DNA of 64,000 bases from DASZUK01 sp963745595 (GTDB taxonomy: Bacteria > Actinomycetota > Acidimicrobiia > Acidimicrobiales > RAAP-2). The notes below the pieces were generated by a model. It was not told the origin of the DNA. It saw only the letters and a list, made by a program, of their open reading frames with translations, and searched no databases. The translations under genes and the position numbers were made by a program. Positions 8,970 through 17,612 of the stretch are shown one piece after another (positions within the stretch are counted from its first letter, which is position 1; the number at the start of each line of letters is the position of its first letter). The stretch is taken from positions 113,391 through 177,390 of the forward strand of contig CAVUYB010000008.1 of NCBI GenBank assembly GCA_963745595.1. Direction: 5' to 3'.

Positions 8970-9056
8970 CGGCTTCGGAGACGCCCGGCGGTACGGCCTC
9001 GGAGACGCCCGGCGGTACGGCCTCGGCGAGGCGCAGTGGTACGGCCTACGGCAGGG
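8968..9056. repeat. 24-bp tandem repeat between DAHP synthase and nadD
   Basis: Units begin at 8968, 8992, 9016 and 9040, each starting TACGGC; the first two differ by one base and the last two decay. The array fills almost the whole divergent promoter interval between the DAHP synthase gene and nadD. Confidence 0.85.
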
Positions 9057-9069
9057 CCCGGACGACGCG

Positions 9070-9085
9070 TAGTCTCTCCGGGATG
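9070..9085 (+). promoter_or_regulatory. Leaderless-type promoter of nadD
   Basis: TAGTCT at 9070-9075, seven bases, then the ATG at 9083; no Shine-Dalgarno sequence. Start of the nadD-rsfS transcription unit. Confidence 0.55.
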
Positions 9086-9697
9086 CCGGAGCGGCCGCAG
9101 CGGATCGGCATTCTCGGCGGTACCTTCGACCCGCCCCACGCCGGACACCTGGCGGCGACCGTCGCCTGCCGGGACGCCCTCGATCTCGACCGCCTGCTCC
9201 TCGTCGTCGCCAACGACCCGTGGCAGAAGGCACCGAGGCGGCGGGTCAGCCCGGCCGAGGACCGGCTGGCCCTGGCCCGGGCGGCCGCCGACGGCGTGCC
9301 CGGGATCGAGGTCAGCCGTACCGAGATCGACCGAGGCGGGCCGAGCTACACGGTCGAGACCGTCGAGGCCCTCCGCCGGGAGGCCGAAGAGGCTGGCCAG
9401 CCGGCCCCCGACGTCTTCCTGATCGTCGGCGCCGATCTGGTCGAGTCGCTGCCGACCTGGGAGCGGGTCGACGACCTCCGCCGGCTCGTGACCCTGGTCA
9501 TCGTCTCGCGGCCCCGCAGCCCTCGGCGCCCGGACCCCGACGGCTGGCGGGTCGCCCACGTCGAGGGCGTCGATGTCGACGTCTCCAGTTCGGACGTCCG
9601 CGCCCTGCTCAGCGCCGGTCGGCCCGTCGACCGTCTCGTCCCCGAGGCCGTTATCCGTTGCATTCGCCGTAGAGATATGTACGCTGTCGGTAGATGA
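9083..9697 (+). CDS. nadD: Nicotinate-nucleotide adenylyltransferase
   Basis: Adenylates nicotinate mononucleotide with ATP to deamido-NAD in NAD synthesis. The 204-residue protein has the nucleotidyltransferase signature GGTFDPPHAGHL at its N-terminus, VGADLVESLPTW in the middle and SSSDVRALL at the C-terminal ATP site (usually ISST-x-IR). It is normal length for bacterial NadD. The ATG is set by the -10 seven bases upstream. The stop TGA overlaps the ATG of the next gene, in the conserved nadD-rsfS order. Confidence 0.95.
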   Translation: MPERPQRIGILGGTFDPPHAGHLAATVACRDALDLDRLLLVVANDPWQKAPRRRVSPAEDRLALARAAADGVPGIEVSRTEIDRGGPSYTVETVEALRREAEEAGQPAPDVFLIVGADLVESLPTWERVDDLRRLVTLVIVSRPRSPRRPDPDGWRVAHVEGVDVDVSSSDVRALLSAGRPVDRLVPEAVIRCIRRRDMYAVGR

Positions 9698-10116
9698 CCG
9701 TCTCGAGCGTCGACACCGCCGAGCTTCCAAGAGTGGCCGCCGTGCCGGTCGTCGCTCCTTCTGCACCGGCGTTCGACCGACCGCCGACCGCCCTGGTCGA
9801 CCTGCCGGTGCTCGATCTGCCCTCGATCGTCGACTTTCCGGCGCCAGTGGCCGACATCCCAGTGTCGGACGTCGCAGTGGCCGACGTCGCGGTGGCGGAC
9901 ATCCCGGTGGCCGGCCCGGCCGACCCGGTGGTCATCAGCCCAGCCGACCCGGTGGTGGCCGTCCCGGTCGATTCGCCGGCCCCGCTCGATCGGCTGGCGC
10001 TGCGGGCGGAGCGCCGCCAGCAGCGCCGCCAGCGCCGCCTCTACGCCGGCCTCGGCCTCTCCGTCATGGCGTCCACGCTGGCCGCCACCATCGTCGTCCT
10101 GGACGTGGTCCGTTGA
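9694..10116 (+). CDS. Small Pro/Val/Asp-rich protein with C-terminal membrane anchor
   Basis: Unrecognised 140-residue protein. The N-terminal 90 residues are low complexity with degenerate repeats of the type VADVAVADIPV and PADPVV. A basic stretch follows (RAERRQQRRQRR), then one hydrophobic helix (LYAGLGLSVMASTLAATIVV) that ends the protein, suggesting a tail-anchored, inside-positive topology. It overlaps the nadD stop by four bases and is followed eight bases later by rsfS, the slot often filled by a LytR-type or hypothetical gene in other actinobacteria. Function unknown. Confidence 0.7.
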   Translation: MTVSSVDTAELPRVAAVPVVAPSAPAFDRPPTALVDLPVLDLPSIVDFPAPVADIPVSDVAVADVAVADIPVAGPADPVVISPADPVVAVPVDSPAPLDRLALRAERRQQRRQRRLYAGLGLSVMASTLAATIVVLDVVR

Positions 10117-10123
10117 GGGGTCG

Positions 10124-10579
10124 ATGAACGTTCCGGCCGGAACGGTCCAGCCAGCGGCGGGCGAGGGCGGACCGATCGACTTGCCGGAGATTCCGCAGGC
10201 CGCCTTCGTGGCCGCCGTCGCGGCCGACGAGAAGCTCGGCCAGGACACCGTCCTCTTGTCGATGGCCGAGCTGCTCGGCGTCGTCGACGCGTTCGTCGTC
10301 ACGAGCGGCCGCAACGTCCGCCAGGTCCGGACCCTGGTCGAGGAGATCGAGCGGAAGGTCAAGGAGGACGGGGGGCCGTCGCCGGCCAGCGTCGAGGGCC
10401 TGCGGGACGCCGGGTGGGTCCTGATGGACTACGGCGACTTCGTCGTCCACGTCTTCTTGGACGAGGTCCGCTACTTCTACGACCTCGAGCACCTCTGGTC
10501 GGGCGCGCCCCGCGTCCGCTGGCAAGCGGCCAATTCAGCCGCTGGACCAGCCGCTCGGCTGACCGACCGGCTGGGCTGA
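10124..10579 (+). CDS. rsfS: Ribosomal silencing factor RsfS (YbeB/Iojap family)
   Basis: Binds ribosomal protein uL14 and blocks 30S-50S joining when nutrients are scarce. The 151-residue protein carries the family core LGVVDAFVVTSGRNVRQV and the DYGDFVVHVFLDEVRYFYDLEHLW block that ends almost all RsfS proteins. A GAGGGG stretch about ten bases before the ATG is a plausible ribosome-binding site. The stop lies inside a palindrome shared with the convergent LpqB-like gene. Confidence 0.95.
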   Translation: MNVPAGTVQPAAGEGGPIDLPEIPQAAFVAAVAADEKLGQDTVLLSMAELLGVVDAFVVTSGRNVRQVRTLVEEIERKVKEDGGPSPASVEGLRDAGWVLMDYGDFVVHVFLDEVRYFYDLEHLWSGAPRVRWQAANSAAGPAARLTDRLG

Positions 10580-10586
10580 TCAGCCC
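10573..10586. terminator. Palindrome carrying both convergent stop codons
   Basis: GGGCTGATCAGCCC is a perfect 14-bp inverted repeat. Its TGA is the rsfS stop and its TCA the stop of the minus-strand lipoprotein gene. It has no U tract, so it would be at most a weak bidirectional terminator. Confidence 0.4.
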
Positions 10587-11311
10587 GGGGCGGTCGTCGG
10601 GGTCGGCCCAGTCGTGGTCGGTACTGCCGTGGTCGCTACGGGCGGCGCAGTCGTCGGGGTGGTCGTGGTCGACGACGCGTTCTGGGGTGTGAGGGACAGG
10701 TAGTCGTTCACCCGGACGACGCCGGTCTGCTGGGCTCCGGTGTCGGAGGGGACCTGGAGGGGCACGCCGTCGAGCTCGAACTGGACGCCGACTGTCAGGC
10801 GTCGGAGATCGTTGGCGACGGTGTAGACGACCTGGGCGACGGCGAGGATCAACGAACTGCCGGAGATCTCGCCGAACGCCTGGTTGAGGTCGACCGTCGC
10901 CACGCCGTCGGCGTACGACGAGTGGAGCAGGCGGACGTCGTTGGTGATCGCGGTCACCGTGCCCTGCTCGGCTTCGAGCGGCGTCGGCCCCTTCAGGAGG
11001 ACCCGCAGCACGGTTGTCAGCGTCGCCGTCGACGGCCCGACGTTGCGCTGGGCCGGTGTGAGGTATTGCTGGCTGGCGTCGACGAAGTAGACGGTGATCG
11101 GCGCGGTACCCGGTGTCGACGTCGTCGACGTCGTCGTCGGGATGGTCGGGTCGAGCAGATGGAACGGCACCTGGTCCTTCGGCAGCGCCTTCGGGCCGCC
11201 GCTGGTCGGGACGCCGCAGCCGACGGCCAGGAAGGCCACGCCGGCCAGCACGGCGACGGCCGTCCGGCGGACGGTACGGCGGTCTCGCGGTCTCGCGGCC
11301 CGGCGGCTCAT
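10580..11311 (-). CDS. GerMN-domain lipoprotein, reduced LpqB-like
   Basis: A 243-residue predicted lipoprotein: a basic N-terminus, a hydrophobic segment and the lipobox LAVGC. Residues of about 60-190 form one GerMN domain (ITVYFVDASQQYL to GVQFELDGVP), and the tail is Thr/Pro rich. It ends the operon RR-HK-lipoprotein exactly as lpqB ends mtrAB-lpqB, where LpqB tunes MtrB. Family LpqB is near 580 residues with a C-terminal propeller, which is absent here. The ATG at 11311 overlaps the kinase stop (ATGA) and is preferred over a GTG at 11317. Confidence 0.78.
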   Translation of the reverse strand: MSRRAARPRDRRTVRRTAVAVLAGVAFLAVGCGVPTSGGPKALPKDQVPFHLLDPTIPTTTSTTSTPGTAPITVYFVDASQQYLTPAQRNVGPSTATLTTVLRVLLKGPTPLEAEQGTVTAITNDVRLLHSSYADGVATVDLNQAFGEISGSSLILAVAQVVYTVANDLRRLTVGVQFELDGVPLQVPSDTGAQQTGVVRVNDYLSLTPQNASSTTTTPTTAPPVATTAVPTTTGPTPTTAPG

Positions 11312-12873
11312 GCCCACTCCGTCTCGTCCTCGACGGGTAGCTCGACGGTGAACCGGGCGCCGCCGCCGTCGGCCTCGTCGGCCCAGACGGTGCCGCCGTT
11401 CAGCCGGACGTGCTCGGCGACGAGGGCCAGGCCGAGGCCGGTCCCGGTGCCGGCGCCGCGCTGGCCGGCGGCCTGGCCGCGGTAGAAGCGCTCGAAGACC
11501 CGGGCGCGTTCGGTCGGGGCGAGGCCGGTGCCGCGGTCCTCGACGGAGACGTGGATCGTCGCCCGCCCGTCGGCCCGCACCGGCCCGGGCTCGGCCCGGA
11601 CCTCGGTGGCGCCGCCGCCGTAGAGGGCGGCGTTCTCGAGCAGGTTGGCCATCACGCGCTCGAAACGGCGCTTGTCGACGGTCAGCCAGGCGTCGGCGAC
11701 GGCCGGGTCGATGGTGACGTCCGGCGCGGCCACGCCACCGGGCAGGGCGCGGACGTTGGCGGCGACGGCCCGGCGGACGAGCTCGCCGGCGGTGACCTCC
11801 TCGAGGGCGACGTCGGCCGACCCGGTGTCGGAGCGGGAGATCTCGAGCAGGTCGCCGACCATCCGCTGGAACCGCCGCAGGTCGGCGCCGAGCAGGACGA
11901 GGGCCCGCTGGGCGGTCGGCGGCAGCTCGTCGGCCCGGGATTCGAGCACGTCGAGGGAGGCGGCCAGCGTCGTCAGCGGCGACCGCAGCTCGTGGCTGAC
12001 GTCGGACGTGAACCGGGCCTCCCGCTCGATCCGCTCCTGGAGTTGGTCGACCATCAGGTTGAACGAGCTGGTCAGGCCGGCGAGATCCGGGTCGGCGGTG
12101 TCGGCGGCGAGCCGGGTGTCGAGCCGGCCGCCGGCGATGGCGACCGCGGCCCGGGATACCCCGGTCAGCGGGCGCAGCGACCGGCTGGACGCCCAGGCGC
12201 CGATGACCGCGCCGAGCACGGTCGTGATCAACCCGCCGGCGAAGAGCGCGAGGGCGAGGACGTGGAGCGTGCTGTCGAGGTCACTGACGTTGAAGACCTC
12301 GAAGTACTCGGCCTTGACGGACGGGATCGGGATGCCGACCGCGATCTCGGGGCTGCCGTCGAGGACGAAACTCTGGGTGGCGGGCGTGCCGGAGAGCACG
12401 AGCGCCCGCAGTTCGACGGGCACCGAGTTGTGCCCGACGAGCGAGCTCCGGGCGTACCATGTGCCGCCGACGTGGAGGACCGAGTACGAGCCGGTCGTCC
12501 CGGTGTCGGCGCCGACCAGCAGCTGCTCGTACTGCTCGTGGTTGGCGAGCAGGTTTGTCCGGATGTACTGCGCGTTGACGTACGCCTGGTGCAGCGACGC
12601 GTTCTGGCGCTCGCTGACCAAGAAGTGCCGGGCGGTGAAGAACGACAGTCCGCCCATGCTGACCGACAGCAAGAGGGCGCCGAGGGCGAACATGACGGTC
12701 ACCCGGGCCCGCAGGCCGAGGCGGGTCCAGAGCCGGTTGCGGAGCCAGCGGCGCCGCCAGCCCGAGGACCGGGCGATCGGCGGCTGGCTGATCGGCGCCG
12801 ACTGGGCGGCGGGCGACGGCTGGCCGGCCGGCAGGGTGGCGGGGGCCGTGGCGTTCTTCGGCCCCTCGGCCAT
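11308..12873 (-). CDS. mtrB: Sensor histidine kinase, MtrB-like
   Basis: A 521-residue membrane sensor kinase. A basic and proline-rich cytosolic lead precedes TM1 (about residues 57-80), an external sensor loop of about 115 residues, TM2 (about 197-222) and HAMP. The kinase core shows the phospho-accepting His in FTSDVSHELRSPLTTL, the N box NLLENAALYG and the G box GTGTGLGLAL. Operon order with an OmpR-type regulator upstream and a GerMN lipoprotein downstream points to MtrB, which governs cell-wall and division genes in mycobacteria. Orthology rests on context and architecture. Confidence 0.85.
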   Translation of the reverse strand: MAEGPKNATAPATLPAGQPSPAAQSAPISQPPIARSSGWRRRWLRNRLWTRLGLRARVTVMFALGALLLSVSMGGLSFFTARHFLVSERQNASLHQAYVNAQYIRTNLLANHEQYEQLLVGADTGTTGSYSVLHVGGTWYARSSLVGHNSVPVELRALVLSGTPATQSFVLDGSPEIAVGIPIPSVKAEYFEVFNVSDLDSTLHVLALALFAGGLITTVLGAVIGAWASSRSLRPLTGVSRAAVAIAGGRLDTRLAADTADPDLAGLTSSFNLMVDQLQERIEREARFTSDVSHELRSPLTTLAASLDVLESRADELPPTAQRALVLLGADLRRFQRMVGDLLEISRSDTGSADVALEEVTAGELVRRAVAANVRALPGGVAAPDVTIDPAVADAWLTVDKRRFERVMANLLENAALYGGGATEVRAEPGPVRADGRATIHVSVEDRGTGLAPTERARVFERFYRGQAAGQRGAGTGTGLGLALVAEHVRLNGGTVWADEADGGGARFTVELPVEDETEWA

Positions 12874-12874
12874 C

Positions 12875-13558
12875 TCAGGGAACCAGCTTGTAGCCCATCC
12901 CGCGGACGGTGAGGATGTGGCGGGGGAGGGCCGGGTCGGGCTCGACCTTCGTCCGCAGCCGGCGGATGTGCACGTCCACCAGCCGACCGTCCCCGAAGTA
13001 GTCGTAGCCCCAGACCCGGTCGAGGAGCTGCTCGCGACTGAGGACCTTGTTCGGGTTGGCCGCCAGCTCGCAGAGGAGCCGGAACTCGGTCCGGGTGCAG
13101 TGGACCTCCGTGCCGTCATGGTGCCGGAGGACGCCCTGCTCGGGCACGAGCTCGAGGTCGCCGAAGGTCAACACCGTCGGCTCGTCGTCGGCCGGCCGGG
13201 CCCGCCGGAGGAGGGCCCGGATGCGGGCGCCGAGCTCCTTGGCGACGAAGGGCTTCGTCACGTAGTCGTCCGCACCGGCCTCGAGCCCGGCGACGACGTC
13301 GTGGGTATCGGTGCGGGCGGTCACGATGATGATCGGCACCGCGCTCTGGCGCCGCAGCGCCCGGCAGCATTCGAAGCCGTCCATGCCGGGCAGCATGAGG
13401 TCGATGAGCGCGACGTCCGGCGACTGGGCGGCGAAGTGGTCGAGCGCGTCCTCCCCGCTGACCGCCTCGTCGACCTCGTAGCCCTCACCCTCCAGGGCCA
13501 GTCGCATCGACGACCGGATGCGCTCGTCGTCCTCTACTACCAGGATGCGGCTGCTCAT
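12875..13558 (-). CDS. mtrA: OmpR-family response regulator, MtrA-like
   Basis: A 227-residue response regulator. The receiver domain begins RILVVEDDERIRSS, has the phosphorylated Asp in ALIDLMLPGMDGFE and the conserved Lys in VTKPF. The C-terminal winged helix includes TRTEFRLLCELA and DVHIRRLRTKVEP. GGAGGGGATGGGG upstream of the ATG at 13558 can act as ribosome-binding site, unlike the leaderless genes around it. It is transcribed with the kinase and lipoprotein. The name MtrA follows from synteny; PhoP/RegX-type relatives cannot be excluded by eye. Confidence 0.83.
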   Translation of the reverse strand: MSSRILVVEDDERIRSSMRLALEGEGYEVDEAVSGEDALDHFAAQSPDVALIDLMLPGMDGFECCRALRRQSAVPIIIVTARTDTHDVVAGLEAGADDYVTKPFVAKELGARIRALLRRARPADDEPTVLTFGDLELVPEQGVLRHHDGTEVHCTRTEFRLLCELAANPNKVLSREQLLDRVWGYDYFGDGRLVDVHIRRLRTKVEPDPALPRHILTVRGMGYKLVP

Positions 13559-13635
13559 CGGGCCCCATCCCCTCCGCCTGCGTCCATCTGGTGCTCCCCA
13601 ACGCTCACCTCTGGCCTTGCCGCCCGGCGGTCCCC

Positions 13636-15307
13636 TCAGCTCCGCCAGATCTGCGTCGGCCAGATCGATCCGGCGATCATGCCATAGGCCTTGGCCCCAG
13701 TCGGGGTAGAGGGGTTGTTGAAGTTCTGGACGGTCGGGTTGGCGACGACCGCCCAGACCGCCCGGTCGCCCCACAGGTACGGCAGATCTTGGGCGAAGTA
13801 CTCGTTGACCTTCCGGTACGCGGCGACCCGGGCCTGGGCTGTCGTGCTCGTCCGTCCGACCTGGAGGGCGGCCTCGATCCGGGGGTCGTCGTTGCGGGCC
13901 ATGTTGATCGACAGGCCGTCGGCGTTCGACGTCGACGTGCTCCAGTAGATGTAGTTGAGGTCAGGGTTGACCGCGCCGAACTGCCGCCACTCGAACGCTT
14001 GGAACTTGCCTGTCAACGCGTCGTCGATCAGCTCGTTCTGCTCGACGACGCTCGTCGTGACCTCGAACCCGACGCTCTCGTAGCGCTCGCGCAGGTATGT
14101 CGCGGAGCGGACGGTCGCCGGGTCTGTGATCGAGCCGAGGGTGAACGACACCGGCTTCCCGGTCCGGCGCTGGACCTTGGCCAGCAGCGCCTTCGCCCCC
14201 GCCGGGTCGTACTTGGGCAGGGAGGTCGGCGAGTAGTACGGCGTGCCCGGCACGAACAGTCCGGTCGAGACCGGGTTGACGTTGATGTCGATGATCGACG
14301 CGTACGCTCGCGCGCTGACCGCCTTGGCCGCGGCCAGCCGGACTGTCTGGTCGTCGAACGGCGACTTCGACAGGTTGAGCATGACGAAGTTCATGTCCGG
14401 CTCGCCGACGACCGGGCCGCTGTCGTCGATGTACGACCACTGCCGCTTGCCGCGATAGGCGACGATGACCTGCGGGGTGTCGGTGATCATCATGTCGATC
14501 GTCCCGCTCTCGAGCGCCTCCGAACGGGTGTTGGCGTTCGGGATCGGCTTGTACGTGATGCGGTCCAGGTACGGCAGGCCCTTGCGCCAGTAGTGCTGGT
14601 TGGCGACCGCCGTGAAGTGTGTGTTCGGGATCCACTGGTCAAACGTGAACGGCCCGGTGCCGATCGGATGGTCGGTGCCATTTGTCCCGGCGGCGATCAT
14701 CGCCGGCGCCATGACGTAGGCGAGCTGCCCGCCGACCCCGCCGGCCAGGTAGAACGGGAAAGGGACCCACGGCTGCTTGAGGTTGAGCGTGACGCCGAGC
14801 GGGCCGGACTGGACGATTGTCTCGACGATCGGCTGTAGGACGAGCCCGGACAGCAGCGAGTGGTAGTGCGCCTCGAGGTTCTGGAGCAGCGCGGCCCCGT
14901 CGCACGGCGTGCCGTCGTGGAAGACGACTGTCGGCCGCAGCGTCACCGTCCACGACGTGTACGACGCGTTCGGCACGATCGACTGGGCCAGGTACGGCGC
15001 CACGTTCCCGCTCGTCGTGATGATGGCCAGCGGGTCGAAGACCGTCCGGGCGTACATCACGCCGACGCTGTCGAAGCGGGCCGTCGCCGGATTGAACCCC
15101 TGCTCCTCGGCTGTCGTCCCGAAGATCACCGACCCGCCCCGCTTCGGCTTGGCCGCCGAGACGCCGTTGCGGCCCGGCCCGTTCGTCACGCGCCCCCGAC
15201 GGGCCGTCCATGAACAGGAGGTCACCGGCCGCCGTCGCCCCGATGACGCCGGCGGCCACCGCGGCGGCGTGGGTGAGGAACGATCGGCGGTCCATCGGTC
15301 GAGCCAT
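13636..15307 (-). CDS. ABC transporter solute-binding protein, family 5 (Tat-exported), frameshifted
   Basis: Extracytoplasmic oligopeptide/dipeptide-type binding protein. The N-terminus at 15307 carries a twin-arginine signal (DRRSFLTHAAAVAAG) with a clear ribosome-binding site (GGAAGGGGGAG). The mature domain (KRGGSVIFGTT, then GTGPFTFDQW and LPYLDRITY) lies in another frame. Dropping one base from the five-C run at 15193-15197 joins them into about 556 residues. No permease or ATPase gene is adjacent, so the substrate is unknown. The frameshift may be an assembly error or real loss. Confidence 0.8.
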
Positions 15308-15347
15308 GCCACGCTCCCCCTTCCGACCCGGTTGCCCCTCGTCGGTC

Positions 15348-15353
15348 ACGTTA
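15348..15353 (-). promoter_or_regulatory. -10 element of the solute-binding protein gene
   Basis: TAACGT on the minus strand lies about 40 bases before the ATG at 15307, giving a short leader that includes the GGAAGGGGGAG ribosome-binding site. This is a conventional, not leaderless, promoter. The divergent xerC promoter is about 100 bases away. Confidence 0.4.
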
Positions 15354-15449
15354 CCGTGCAGTAGTTCCCGACCGATGGCAGTTCCGCCGGCCGGCCCCCG
15401 GGCTGGTGCACCGACCGAAAGAGCCGCCGCCGGTACCGTGGGTGGCCTG

Positions 15450-15464
15450 TACCCTGGGGAAATG
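15450..15464 (+). promoter_or_regulatory. Leaderless-type promoter of xerC
   Basis: TACCCT at 15450-15455, six bases, then the ATG at 15462. The six-base spacer GGGGAA is too close to the start for normal Shine-Dalgarno use. Confidence 0.5.
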
Positions 15465-16364
15465 GTCGTCGACGACGATCCGTGGCGGGTGGACGGGTTT
15501 GGCCGCTGGCTGTCGACCCGGTCGTCGGCGACCGCCAAGGCGTACCGGTCGGACGTCGCGGCGTTCGTCGACTGGGCCACCCGCGCCGGCTGTGCTGGAC
15601 CGGGTGACGTCGAACGGCTGCTGCTCCGGCGCTACCTCGCCTACCTCGGCACCCGCCGGTACGCCCGGTCGAGCGTCGCCCGGAAGGCCGCCGCGCTCCG
15701 GGCGTACTTCCGCTGGTGCCGCCAGACCGGCCTCGTCGACGCGGACCCCGCCCAGCGGCTCGCCGCGCCGTCCGGGCGCGGCCGGTTGCCGCAGGTGCTC
15801 AGCCCGCCGGACGTCGACCGCCTGCTCGATGCCGCCCGCCCGACCGACCCCGACGATCCGTTGGCCGCCGCGGTCGCCCTCCGCGACGACGCGGTCCTCG
15901 AGCTGCTCTACGCGGCCGGCCTGCGCGTCGCCGAGCTCTGCGGCCTCGACCGGGCCGGCGTCGACCTGGTCGGGCGGACGGTGACCGTCGTCGGCAAGGG
16001 GGACAAGGAACGCCGCGTCCCGGTGCACGAGCGCTGCGCGGCGGCGCTCGCCCGCTGGCTCGAGGAGGGCCGGGGCCGCCTCGTCCAGCCACCGACCCCG
16101 CCGGCGGCCGTCTTCTTGAACCGGCACGGCAGCCGGCTCGGCCAGCGCGACGTCCGGCGGCTCCTCGACGCCCGCTCACCGGTGCCGACCCACCCGCACG
16201 CGCTCCGCCACACGTTCGCCACCCACCTGCTCGACGGCGGCGCCGACCTGCGCGTCGTCCAGGAGCTGCTCGGCCATGCCAGCCTGCAGACGACGCAGGT
16301 GTACACCCACGTCAGCAAGGAACGGCTGCTCGGCGTCTACGGCGCCACCCACCCCCGGGCCTGA
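15462..16364 (+). CDS. xerC: Tyrosine recombinase XerC
   Basis: Site-specific recombinase that resolves chromosome dimers at dif with XerD. The 300-residue protein has an N-terminal SAM-like core-binding domain (FGRWLSTRSSATAKAYRSD) and the catalytic set: Arg in YAAGLRVAEL, Lys in GKGDKERRVP, HALRHTFATHLL (His and Arg), His in LGHASLQTTQVYTH and the Tyr of that same segment. The ATG is set by the -10 just upstream. xerC shortly upstream of rpsB is also seen in mycobacteria, so this is chromosomal XerC and not an integrase of a mobile element. Confidence 0.92.
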   Translation: MVVDDDPWRVDGFGRWLSTRSSATAKAYRSDVAAFVDWATRAGCAGPGDVERLLLRRYLAYLGTRRYARSSVARKAAALRAYFRWCRQTGLVDADPAQRLAAPSGRGRLPQVLSPPDVDRLLDAARPTDPDDPLAAAVALRDDAVLELLYAAGLRVAELCGLDRAGVDLVGRTVTVVGKGDKERRVPVHERCAAALARWLEEGRGRLVQPPTPPAAVFLNRHGSRLGQRDVRRLLDARSPVPTHPHALRHTFATHLLDGGADLRVVQELLGHASLQTTQVYTHVSKERLLGVYGATHPRA

Positions 16365-16424
16365 CCGTCCGGCCCGCCGACGGGCGCCGCCGCGCCGACG
16401 GTGGCCGGTAGCGGGGGGACCGAC

Positions 16425-16549
16425 TAGCCTCTTGTTGCCCCGCCGTCCGGCGCGGGCGAACACCAAGACACCACGCACCCGAGCGCGTTCCACGGTCGCC
16501 CCGTACGGGGTGCTGCGCCCGGGGAGGTACAACCGACAGGAGACACAGT
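16425..16549 (+). promoter_or_regulatory. rpsB promoter and 5' leader
   Basis: A TAGCCT -10 at 16425-16430 gives a leader of about 110 bases. The leader contains the palindrome CCCCGTACGGGG near 16500 and ends in the ribosome-binding site AGGAGA before the ATG at 16550. An S2-binding autoregulatory role is possible but unproven. Confidence 0.4.
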
Positions 16550-17607
16550 ATGGCCGTCGTCACGATGCGGCAGTTGCTGGGGGCCGGAGTGCACTTCGGC
16601 CACCAGACCCGCCGATGGAACCCGAAGATGCGCCGGTACATCCTCGGCGAGCGCAACGGGATCTATCTGATCGACCTGCGCAAGACGCTCGACGGCATCG
16701 ACGGTGCGTACGGGTACGTTCGTGACCTCGTCGCCGGCGGCGGCAACATCCTCTTCGTCGGGACGAAGAAGCAGACGCAGGGCCCGGTGGCCGACTACGC
16801 GGGGGCCTGCGGGATGCCGTACGTCAACCAGCGCTGGCTCGGCGGCATGCTCACGAACTTCGCCACCGTCTCCGGCCGTGTCAAGCGGATGCAGGAGCTC
16901 CGGGCCATGCAGGCCGCTGGCGACTTCGACGCCATGCCGAAGAAGGAGGCCCTCCGGCACGTGCGCGAGCTCGAGAAGCTCAGCCGGAACCTCGGTGGGA
17001 TCAGTGGCCTCGACCGGCTCCCCGAGGCCATCTTCGTCATCGACACGAAGAAGGAGCACATCGCGGTCACCGAGGCCAACAAGCTCGGCCTGCCCGTCGT
17101 CGCCGTCGTCGACACGAACTGCGACCCCGACGTCATCGACTACGTGATCCCTGGCAACGACGACGCCATCCGCTCCGGCACCCTCATGTGCCGGGTCATC
17201 GCCGACGCCGTCGTCGAGGGTCGGTGGGTGGCGTCCCACCGCCCGGCCCCGAAGGCCGCCCCGCCCGCCCCGCCCGCCGCGCCCGCCCCGCCCCGGCCGC
17301 CGGCCCGGGCCACCGTCGACGCGTCCGTCCCCGAGGGTGCGGTCGAAGCGGCGACTGCTGAGGCCGCGGCGGCCGAGGCCGCGACGTCGGCATCCCCCGC
17401 CGCCCGGCCCCGGCTGCACCGGCCCCCGCCCCGGCCCCGGCCGCTTCGGCTCCGACTGCACCGCCCCCGGTTCCCGAGGCCGCCGCCCCCGCGCCGGCCC
17501 CGGAGAGCGCAGCCGTTCCGGCGCCGGCCCCCACGGCCGAGGCACCGGCTCCGGTCGCCGCGGCCGACGAGCCGGGCGACCCGAGCCCCGCCACCACGGA
17601 GGCCTGA
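16550..17607 (+). CDS. rpsB: 30S ribosomal protein S2 with long Ala/Pro-rich tail, frameshift in tail
   Basis: Ribosomal protein uS2, small-subunit assembly and S1 docking. The conserved S2 domain covers about residues 1-225 (MRQLLGAGVHFGHQTRRWNP, QRWLGGMLTNF, AIFVIDTKKEHIAVTEA). It is followed by an unusual Ala/Pro/Glu-rich tail of about 125 residues. In this sequence the tail leaves its frame between 17390 and 17410. Restoring one C there continues an Ala/Pro tail ending DEPGDPSPATTEA at the TGA of 17605-17607, just before tsf. AGGAGA precedes the ATG. Confidence 0.92.
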
Positions 17608-17612
17608 GCGAC

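Noticed and set aside
8968..9056. 24-bp direct repeats as a small CRISPR or iteron array
   Set aside because: Units abut without spacers and decay progressively; no cas or replication gene is near.
15462..16364. Tyrosine recombinase as evidence of an integrated element
   Set aside because: Sequence and position before rpsB match chromosomal XerC; no attachment-site repeats or cargo genes are present.
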